DNA of 64,000 bases from Nectonema munidae (lineage: Eukaryota; Nematomorpha; Nectonematoida; Nectonematidae): the NCBI GenBank assembly GCA_030549495.1, contig JAUIRK010000890.1:290001-354000 (forward strand), written 5' to 3'. Both the position numbers and the translations under genes were made by a program. Shown here piece after piece: positions 56,701 to 64,000 of this stretch; position 1 is the first letter of the stretch, and every line of letters begins with the position of its first letter. The notes under the pieces were generated by a model. It ran no database searches and was not told the origin of the DNA. It saw nothing but the letters and a program-made list of their open reading frames with translations.

Positions 56701-59700
56701 GTGTAAAGCACATAGATACATATGTACTTTCATTTGTATGACTTAAATCAGTAACATAATAATGATAGACACTTTCGTTGTTTGAGTGCTTTTCTCTTCT
56801 ATGCAGTGTACATTCTAGTGTCATCATTTAGATATGAAACAGGAACCTTGTACTTGAGGAAACAAATCGTCATAATTCGATGTGTATCCGTGATTCATTT
56901 TTCATTACACATCGTACACATAAACATCTGTTTAATTCATTCATTTGTGTGTCAATTATTTCCATCCTATTCTATAACATGAACGCCTAAACTTTCTCAT
57001 TTGTTATATAAATTCCATTATGCTGATATGCCTGTAAACACTCCAAAGTCTTCTAAAATTCGCAATTCACTTTCTCTTGAACAAAAGATTGAGGTGATAA
57101 TGATGCACGAAAAAGAAATGTTGAGCGCGCGTTCCATTGTTCAAAGATTTTTTATTGGAGGACTCCGTTGCGGTAAAACTCAGATTTTGAACATTATAAA
57201 GAATAAGGAGGAGTGGATTGATGAATTTCAAAATAAAAGACCAAACGATTGTAAGCAAAAAGCACGAAAAATGTCAAACGACCAATTAAACGCAATCCTT
57301 TATGAATGGTTTAACTCTGCTTCAGGAAAAAGCCAAATAGATTGCAGTTCAGTTGAAACTTCAAGATTTTAAAGTAGCAAATGGTTGGCTAGGTCGTAGG
57401 CATAGCATAGTGTTTGGTAAGATGAATGGAGAAAGTGGCGGAGTTGATAGGAATGTTGTGGAAGACTGGAAACAGAAGCTACCCCAAATCTGTTCCAATT
57501 ATGATGCTCGTAACATCTTCAATATGGATGAAACTGGGCTTTTTTTAAATGTCTGCTGACGCAACGTTACACTTCAAAGGAACGGACTGTTTTGGTGGAA
57601 AACGTTCGAAGGAGCGTATCACTCTTATATTATGTGCTAATTCTCTTGGAAAAAAAGAGCGTCCAATGTTAATTGGCAAGACAACTGTTGCTTTGGAAAA
57701 ATACAACATAAAGATCTTCCGGTAGATTACCACGCAAAGAAAAAGGCTTGGATGACTAGCAATCTTTTTGAACTTTTTATGAAAAAACTCAACAAAAAAT
57801 GCAGTCCCAAAGCCGAAAGATCTTAATGTTGCTGGACAATGCTGCGTGCCATCCTCGTTTAGAGTTTTCTAATATAAAACCTATTTTCCCTCCTCCTAAC
57901 AATTCTTCCATCACTCAGCCAATGGATCAAGGAATAATACACGCGGTCAAATTGAATTTCAGGAAGTGGCAGCTGCAAGGTATAATTAGTCGAATGAAAC
58001 AAGAACAGGAGTTGACGGCTTCTGATCTGTTACGACGCACTGATCTTCAAGCTATTTATTGGCTTCACGAAGCATGGGGAAAAATAAGGACAGACACAAC
58101 CTAGAAGTGTTTCCAAAGATGTGGAGTTGGTTGTGAAGACGCTGAAAGTAGAGTTGATGAAGACAAGGAGGGAGAAAATTTGCAAATGAGTTTAGATGAA
58201 TTCGTTGGATTCGATGCTTCACTGGTGACAACTGATCATAATCACCCTTCAACTGTCGAAGATTTTCAGCACCGACTTGAATTCAATCAAGAAAATGATG
58301 AAATCAGCGAAGAAGAAGAAGAAGATGAAGGCTCACGTGAACTCCAGTACAAAAACCCGTGGGGATGTCAGTAAAAGTATTTCTGAAATACAGGCATTCG
58401 CGATACACAAAGGCTTCACTAAAGTACTCGAAAAATGCATAGAGTTGAATGATGATGTAGTAGATCAAGAATCACAGTTACAAAAACAAAATGTCAAACA
58501 GTCAAAGATCTCTGACTACTATAATTTGAAAAAGAATAATGTAAGCCTCCATCATACATAACCTACATCACTATTAAATTTTTTATTAATAAAATGCTCT
58601 TCTGGTTTTTATTACTTTTACTTTTAATATTTTCATCTTTTGTTTGCTCTTTTATGCAGTTTATTTTTATAAAAAGAATGCTCTTTCTACACTATAATAA
58701 TAATTTTTTTCGTTTTTTAATGATTTTTTAGAGACAAGTGCCTAGTTAATAAATAAATTCCACACACAATCTTTTAAATACGAAATAAGAAGAAAAATTA
58801 TTTTTAACCTGTGTATTACGACCACCTGTGAATAGCGGTCAGGTTTTCTGTTTCCCTTGAGTGGCCGCTATAGACAGGTTTTTTGTAATTACAAAAATAT
58901 CATAAGCTTACATTTAAATGCCAACAACTATTTATAATTTACTTTTGAGCGATCTTTAAATAAAATTTATTCTTAATAACTTTTTACATGTAATCACTTT
59001 ATAAAACAGAAAACATAATCGAATGCTGAAAAAATTTAAAAAAAAATGACCACCCTAAAATATATATATATAAATCGTTCTCATCATTCCATGCCTTATA
59101 ACTGGTTACATCTGTTTTCGCATCCTCTGACTTCTCTACCTCTTGTTTTTATTACACAGTCTTTCACTTCTTCAAAGAACTGTAGAAGGTAGTTAATTAA
59201 AAGACCCCTGAAATATTTTCATTTGATAAGCACTTCAAAAAAGTATCAAAAAGGATTCTTTATTTACTTATCAATTTATGTATAGTTATTCAGTACACGT
59301 AACATTGTGTGGGTTGTAAGTTGGATGAAGAGACCAGATAGATCCTGGACTCAACATTGGGTAAAGACCAAAGAAATACAAAGGGATGTTCTCGGGAACT
59401 TATCAAACATTTCAATTAATTACTTACAACAAAAGCTTGATTTCAAAAATGACGCTATATTAAGGGATTAAAGTAAAGCAGGCCTACATTGAAGACAAGA
59501 GAAGTAGATTTGATATCTGAAATCTTTTCAACCAAGTCTTGCAGAGTGAGAGACATGGAGACTTTTGAAAATTTGTACGAATTTGAAAGAATACAGCGGT
59601 AGGCAGCAAGAGCAGAAATGATCTCACATTTACTTTTGAAAACTTGAATGTTGTTGTCTTTCAGGCCTGGTTTCTTGCAAATCAAATGCACAAATGCTTG

Positions 59701-62526
59701 CACCGGAAAGTCTGGTGAAGAATCAAGACCTAAATACAAGTTCATCCATTTAGCGAACACACTCGTGCGTGTAAGAATGAGAATTTACCTATAAAGAAAA
59801 TGTCATAGCATTCAGACTAATAATAATACGCATAGCTCATAAATGCAGTAGACCATCGTTAACTCGGATATCGGATAAGTCGGGCCGTGAGCGAGAATAC
59901 AAATGTTTGCCCTCATAGGCTTACAAGGGGTCATTTTCATTGACTTTTTTAATTTCGCTATCGCTTACAAGACTTAATTTTAAACTTTAATTTTGAAGTT
60001 ATTCCAAAGCTTATTGTGGCTATAAATTCGTCCAATTTGAAATATTTTTTTCTACCATTATATATATATAGTAGACCTTCTGTTATGTCGGACAATCGGC
60101 ATAGTCAAACACCCTTCTCCCCCATGTAGTCCGACTTAAGGACGGTCTACTGTAAAACTAAAACACATAGAATAAAATACTCAAGACTTCAGAAAAATAA
60201 AAATTAAATGCTGAGAAATCAATTACAAACATCCTAACTCTATATGCAAAATTTTATAGACAATTATCTGATCATTTTCAAAAATGTTTTGAATAAAATT
60301 TTCTAATAACAATTTTTATAAGTGATAATTATAAATTAATTAAAATTTTTATTAATTAAAACTATTTTTAAGGAAATGCTTAAAAGTTTTTGGACAAGAT
60401 TGCGGAGTACTTAAGTCTTAAAAAAGGTAATATGTAATATCCTGATTTAATCAAGACGACAAAATTAGTTTACAATCCGTTTCCTATTATTGTGAAAACT
60501 TTTGTACTTGATAAAGTTTCTCTTCGTAAAAGAGGAAAATTTGACCAAATTTCGATATCATTGATGCACTATGAAATTAGATATTATAAACAAGCCAGTA
60601 TATATATAGGGTTAGGAACAAAGCTTACAGTGGGGTGTTTTCACAGAGAAGGCACAATTGCACTGCATGTATCCAACAAAGTAGGCTTGACGCGGGATCG
60701 AACGCAAGATCTTGAGTTATCGAAAGACAGTATCTAACCAACCTTACTCAAGCACCTATATAGCGTTCATATAGCTATATATATATTTTTTTATAGCGTT
60801 CACAAAATCATTAACCCCGACAATCAAAAGCAAGAGCCCTTGCTATATCGGCATACAACCAAAGAATAAATATTGGATACATAAAAAATTAGTTAAATTT
60901 TACGAAGACGAATTTGTTAATTTTGCCATTTGCTCAATTTCACATCGCTTAAAACAAACTAAGTGAATGTATAACATTAGAAGATTGACATTTTGTTTAT
61001 AAAAATACAGAAGTAAAAAACATTCTTCAAGTCTGAGTCTCACTTTATTTCAATACATTGACAACTGAAAAAATAGGAATGTCTGATTTTAAAATTTTAA
61101 GAATTAGTATAAATGATGATAGTGGACAAAAGAAAGAGTTGTAAGAAGAAAAAATGGTAAAAACTTGAAATGAATTTCAAAATGTGTTCAGCAGAACTCA
61201 AGCGCTCCTTCCAGTTAGAACTTTCAAGTTCGGAAATGACGCTGGACGGAACTTCGGCAGGGAATTGAGTGCTTACGACAGAAAGAGCGTCATCATAGGA
61301 CATCTCTTGTTCCACGAAAAGGTGTGCCAGACTTCCTTTGTGGGAGAGTGAGGAGCCTTTTTTTTCTACGCCTTCATGGGCCTTAGAATTCACTTTACTG
61401 ACATGAACGAAGCTTTTGCTCGGCTTACTCTTTTTGCTTACAACCTTCTAGAAGGAGAGGAAAAGTTAAGAAAAATAAGACAAGCACATAAAGTAAATGA
61501 AGCATAGAGTGAAAAGTCATAGTAAATGAAGAAATAGTAAATGAAGCAGACCTGGGCTGTGGAAAAGTCTAACTACAATTCCAAGTTTCACTTCTTCTTT
61601 AAATTTTGTAGATATATATGGGCTGAAGTACATGAAAAAGATGCATTGCTACCAAATAAAAGTCTTTTTGAGGAATAAATAGAAAAATATCTTGAAATAT
61701 AGCATACTTTGAAATTTAAGAGTCGGTTTTCAAAACCATATCAGAGAAAACAAAGAGCATCAAGGCAATTAAAAAAAGTATAGGATTTAGTTAGCCATAT
61801 GTGAAAGCTGCTGTTGCGAAAAGTATAACAAAACTTCCAACCTATTAGTGCTTGGGCGTTCACTTTTATAATGCCCTTTCACTAAAAAATTAATTGCACA
61901 AAATTGGCTGAATTATATCCCTTCAAATATCGCTGACATTTTAAAAATAAACATTATTATTTAAGATGACCAAATTTTTCACATCTATATTCACTGCAAT
62001 TGAGTATTGTGGATCCTTCTATGAGCAAGGAAGGTTTGCTGTTGTATCGAATTAGAGGCCCTATGGTATTGAAGCCAATTATCTAGCCAGACTTACTCAT
62101 ACAACTCCCCCTCCCCCAGTATATTGAGATTAGAAACTTAATTTTACAGATAACATTCATTCATCCATCCATTTCTCTATCTTTAATTGATAACGGTAAA
62201 AAAGTGAAGACTAATATTAATAAAATTGAATGAAATTATTAAAATTTATATCCAATACTTCAGAAGACGCTTTGGAAGACTTTTGTTTAGCTGAGCTGGA
62301 ACTAGAGTTAAATAAAAAAAAAGTAAAAAATCAAGGCAATAAAAATGAAGGGAAAACGTTATTTACTTTGATGAGCTTTTACTTTGGTTAGAAGTGGAAA
62401 TGGTGTTGGTGTTGTGCTTCACCTCAACAGTGATGGAATACTCCTTAACCTTATCCAACTTGATTTTGTCAATCTCTGAGATTAACGGAATGATTGCCTT
62501 CTCACCAAACACTTTGAGTAGGGTGC
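50663..62526 (-). CDS. msps: XMAP215/CKAP5/mini spindles microtubule polymerase, 3' part; lacks TOG4
   Basis: Seen: five exons in descending order, 62526-62367, 62301-62259, 61447-61165, 59729-59488 and 53758-50663, with phases 2, 0, 1 and 0 at the joins, giving about 1274 residues and a TAG stop. Upstream exons (TOG1 and most of TOG2) lie beyond the window. Order of parts: end of TOG2 (KVFGEKAIIPLISEIDKIKL), Lys/Ser linker, TOG3 (SSNWKERL ... NPKNQEYALNW ... EAELEKYRGQKP), short linker, pre-TOG5 motif (FAILILN ... TKWNFSSP), TOG5, and the C-terminal helical region. Known: TOG domains bind tubulin dimers and the protein speeds plus-end growth and builds spindles. Odd: TOG4 is absent although the exon is continuous there. 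The C-terminal tail is also shorter than in human CKAP5. Confidence 0.95.
55020..56300 (-). pseudogene. decayed copy of a multi-copy invertebrate transposase-like gene
   Basis: Read on the minus strand, fragments include HQSHKFYAIRDSAKLVIEEV, FWNKARIPLRLEQHAIKQLE, KLFVEQLDHLFDIGHERTLN, IIHWDGK and ARWMLKAI...YCLKI. From memory, the order KARIPxR, LFDIAHANAL, VHWDGKLL and RWMAKxIYxLKI is shared by an uncharacterised multi-copy protein family in Hydra and arthropods that looks transposon-derived. The reading frame is broken many times. No terminal repeats were found. Its enzyme class is not established. Confidence 0.6.
56433..58885 (+). mobile_element. pogo/Tigger (Tc1-mariner) DNA transposon, full length but broken
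   Basis: Ends are CAGTCAAACCTG and CAGGTTTTTTG, flanked by TA on both sides (56431-56432 and 58886-58887). Subterminal GGCCACCT and GCGGCCAC words are also mirrored. Between them lies a transposase of the CENP-B/Tigger type on the plus strand. The element is 2453 bp. Confidence 0.85.
57028..58558 (+). pseudogene. Tigger-like transposase, frameshifted
   Basis: Fragments in three frames follow a Tigger transposase. From 57028 comes a CENP-B-type N-terminal helix-turn-helix (LSLEQKIEVIMMHEKEMLSA, RCGKTQILNIIKNKEEW). At 57353-57559 are NGWLGRRHS and NMDETGLF. At 57560-57800 are CFGGKRSKERITLILCANS and KKKAWMTSNLFELFMKKL. At 57799-58104 are LMLLDNAACHP and NNSSITQPMDQGIIHAVKLN. A tail rich in acidic residues follows. 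The three acidic catalytic residues of the pogo DDD triad (DET, LDN, MDQG) are all visible. At least three frame changes and one in-frame TAG break it. Confidence 0.85.
59488..59729 (-). CDS. msps: XMAP215 exon (TOG3 middle)
   Basis: Acceptor AACTTGTATTTAG and donor TTCAAT|GTAGGC, phase 1 to phase 0. It encodes LDSSPDFPVQAFVHLICKKP, then GLKDNNIQVFKSKCEIISAL, aligning with the human CKAP5 segment [20 protein letters not shown]. The upstream TTTATAG at 59789 is excluded by an immediate in-frame stop. Confidence 0.93.
59846..60154. mobile_element. Tigger-type MITEs, two left ends sharing one right end
   Basis: Left ends CAGTAGACCATCGTTAACTC (59846) and TAGTAGACCTTCTGTTATGT (60069). The right end is AAGGACGGTCTACTG followed by TA (60153-60154); its reverse complement is CAGTAGACCGTCC. 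The 60069-60154 unit is a compact about 85-bp element with TA flanks. The outer left end may belong to a second, truncated or nested copy. Confidence 0.65.
60628..60752 (-). mobile_element. tRNA-derived SINE, family A
   Basis: Minus-strand sequence includes AAGGTTGGTTAGATACTG, TGCGTTCGATCCCGCGTC and AAGCCTACTTTGTTGG, then the GTGCCTTCT...AAAACACCC tail. Close to the copy at 43460-43605. Confidence 0.8.
61165..61447 (-). CDS. msps: XMAP215 exon (TOG2-TOG3 linker and start of TOG3)
   Basis: Acceptor TCTCCTTCTAG and donor TTTCAA|GTTTTT, phase 0 to phase 1. The donor is weak, but the phase and the fit to the next exon support it. It encodes KVVSKKSKPSKSF, a Ser/Lys linker, then SSVISELESSNWKERLSSAE, the opening helix of TOG3. 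Confidence 0.93.
61448..62258 (-). other. XMAP215 intron with SINE relic
   Basis: AT-rich. A SINE relic at 62030-62105 is the only recognisable part. Confidence 0.7.
62030..62105 (-). mobile_element. decayed tRNA-derived SINE
   Basis: Minus-strand GAGTAAGTCTGGCTAGATAA followed by CTAATTCGATACAAC resembles SINE family A with a damaged B-box. Confidence 0.4.
62259..62301 (-). CDS. msps: XMAP215 43-nt microexon in the TOG2-TOG3 linker
   Basis: Acceptor TTTAACTCTAG and donor TCTGAA|GTATTG. The 43 nucleotides go from phase 2 to phase 0, exactly what the neighbouring exons require, and encode SSSAKQKSSKASSE, a Ser/Lys stretch typical of TOG linkers. Confidence 0.78.
62367..62526 (-). CDS. msps: XMAP215 exon (end of TOG2)
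   Basis: Acceptor TTGCAG|GC in phase 1 and donor TCATCAAA|GTAAAT in phase 2. It encodes GTLLKVFGEKAIIPLISEI, then DKIKLDKVKEYSITVEVKHN, close to human CKAP5 [20 protein letters not shown]. An alternative donor at 62382 (CCAAA|GTAAAA) gives phase 1 and would not join the microexon. Confidence 0.93.
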
Positions 62527-62818
62527 CTGCAAAACGCAAAGCAATTATAACAATCGTAGATCATTCTAGCGCTTAATAGTCATAATAGTTGACAATTCCT
62601 CAAGCAATTTCTAAATGGACCTTAATGCGTAAAATTTTAGAAACCTATTGTCGCCGTTAGGATTAATATAGAATCAGCATTAGTGTTATGGTTGAAGTTA
62701 CGTTCAGTGTTAGCAGAATCCTACATAGATACATTTACATATACACTTTTTGACATTCCTGACAAATTTTTCTATTGATTTGTATTAATGTATGCCTGGC
62801 ACATAAAACATCTAGATC

Positions 62819-64000
62819 CATGATTCCCAAACTGGGGGCGCGGCCCCTGAGGGGAGATGGCTATAAGAGGGGCGTAAGGCGAAAATATGACTATTTTGCA
62901 AGAAAACCAGAATATACCAGTCACGTGAGTGTTGCAGTGTATGTCTGTGATTGTGTGTGGTGTATAAGACTATGCTTTATGACGTGATTCTATTGTTAAA
63001 AATTTTTTTGTTGACTCCACTGCAGTCACTGTATCTATAGTGTGTAATTATCTCTTACAGAAATGTCGGTAGCAAAGAAAAGAAAAGATGAGTACATAAA
63101 GTTTGGCTTCACCTTTACCGATAAAAATGGAATTCACCTTCTTCAATGTGTCGTTTGCGATGCAGTTCTCAGCAATGACTCATTAAGGCCTGGTCGCCTG
63201 GAACGTCATTTGAAGACAAACCAGTCTGCACTGAAAAACAAGCCAAAGGAGTTTTTCACAGCCAAACTTCACGAGTTAAAACAAATGAAGCTGTACAGCA
63301 CTGGAGCTTTTCATCAGGAGACATTCGAAGTGGTTGAAGCATCTTACGAACCCTCATTGCTTATTTCAAAAGCAAAAAAGCTCATTCTGTTGGAGACACT
63401 CTTGTAAAACCATGCTTACTGAGTGCTGCGGGTATTGTGCTTGGAGATGAAAGTCAGAAGAAGTTATTAAAAATATTTCTTTCTGACAACACCGTGAAGC
63501 GTCTGATTGATGAGATCTCAGAGGACATTAAGGAACAAGTTTTGGAGAAAATAAAATCATCTTGCTTTTTTTCAATACAGTGTGATGAAATAACTGATGT
63601 TGTCAATTGTTGTCAATTACTTGGTTACTCACGATTTATGGATGAAGGAATTTTGAAAGAAGAAATACTTTTCTCTGCAGAACTAGACACAACATCAAAG
63701 GCTTCAGATGTGTTTGCAAAATTTCAAATTTTTTCAAGAACATAATCTCTCATGGGGAAATTTATTCGGTGTCTGAACTGACGGTGCCCCAGCAATGCTT
63801 GGAACACGTTCTGGATTCGTGAAGTTAGTCAAAGAAAAGAATCAAGCAATAACTGCTACTCACTGTGTTATTTATAGGCAAGCCTTAGCCGCCAAGACTC
63901 TACCAGACGAACTACGCTTGTCACTAAACTTGGCCATTAAAGTAGAAAATTTTGTGAAAAAGAGCTCTTTAAATTCTAAGCTTTTTACAACTCTTTGTAC
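62819..64000 (+). mobile_element. hAT DNA transposon, ZBED5/SCAND3-like, left end and 5' half
   Basis: The left terminus reads CCATGATTCCCAAACTGGGG, close to the usual hAT CAGTGATTCCCAAAC. The coding region starts at 63063 on the plus strand and runs off the window. The right end and target duplication are outside. Confidence 0.8.
63063..64000 (+). pseudogene. hAT transposase, ZBED5/SCAND3-like, broken and partial
   Basis: It starts MSVAKKRKDEYIKFGFTF, then LLQCVVCDAVLSNDSLRP and GRLERHLKT, a BED-like zinc finger whose last ligand is changed. After a frame change near 63375 it reads AHSVGDTLVKPCLLSAAG, IVLGDESQKK and SIQCDEITDVVNCCQLL. After another shift near 63730 come EHNLSWGNLFGV and TDGAPAMLGTRSGFVKLV, with TGA in place of the usual Cys codon. 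The conserved acidic residues of QCDEITD and TDGAPAM are present. It is similar to the transposase that gave rise to vertebrate ZBED5 and SCAND3. It is on the opposite strand to the host gene. Confidence 0.85.

Larger units (their letters stand above)
53759..59487 (-). other. XMAP215 intron (5.7 kb) with transposons
   Basis: Holds a decayed transposase-like gene (55020-56300) and a broken pogo/Tigger transposon (56433-58885). The joining exons are contiguous relative to the TOG3 fold, so no exon is missing here. Confidence 0.85.
59730..61164 (-). other. XMAP215 intron with MITE and SINE
   Basis: Contains the Tigger-type MITE pair at 59846-60154 and a SINE at 60628-60752. The rest is AT-rich without recognisable content. 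Confidence 0.8.
62527..64000 (-). other. XMAP215 intron, continues past the window edge
   Basis: Mostly occupied by the hAT transposon from 62819. A segment at 62640-62815 resembles DNA at 47840-48000 (shared ACATACACTTTTTGACATTC-type words), so it is a dispersed repeat. Confidence 0.75.

Noticed and set aside
59762-59788. Alternative acceptors for the XMAP215 TOG3 exon
   Set aside because: The TTTATAG at 59789 leads to an immediate stop and the GAG at 59762 is in the wrong phase. The TTTAG at 59730 fits in phase and in TOG3 alignment length.

Overview
The window is AT-rich nuclear DNA from an animal. It carries a Wnt gene, a glypican gene and a microtubule polymerase of the XMAP215 family, all split by GT-AG introns, and long non-coding stretches full of tRNA-derived SINEs, LINE scraps and DNA transposons. 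The fast-evolving proteins and the repeat mix suggest an invertebrate, perhaps an arthropod or another protostome. I cannot name the species from sequence alone.

Layout. (1) 760-26350, plus strand: a complete glypican gene in nine exons. It runs from a signal peptide through the 14-cysteine core and a Ser-Gly-rich stalk to a C-terminal GPI signal. Its first intron is 14.2 kb and holds a 719-bp ATC microsatellite and several small DNA transposons. (2) 26351-30550: the gap between the convergent 3' ends of glypican and Wnt. (3) 30663 to about 39477, minus strand: a divergent Wnt gene. Four exons with matching phases cover everything except the signal-peptide exon. (4) 39478-50600: intergenic DNA with LINE remnants, SINEs, a piggyBac-type MITE and a 60-bp copy of part of a Wnt exon in inverted orientation. 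(5) 50620 to beyond 62526, minus strand: the 3' two thirds of the XMAP215/CKAP5/mini spindles gene. It encodes the end of TOG2, TOG3, TOG5 and the C-terminal region. TOG4 appears to be missing, and the junction lies inside one uninterrupted exon. Introns of this gene hold a broken pogo/Tigger transposon, a decayed transposase-like gene of an uncharacterised family, a Tigger-type MITE and the start of a hAT transposon with a ZBED-like transposase that runs off the window.

How the genes relate. Glypicans are cell-surface heparan-sulphate proteoglycans that bind and spread Wnt ligands, so a glypican and a Wnt gene lie tail to tail here. The XMAP215 gene has an unrelated job in microtubule growth. 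Exon boundaries were worked out by hand from splice motifs, reading phase and remembered family alignments. They were not checked by transcript data or a database search. The main points for follow-up are the TOG4-less XMAP215 protein, the Wnt-glypican pairing, the stray Wnt exon fragment, and a small inverted-repeat element family built of 21-bp units.
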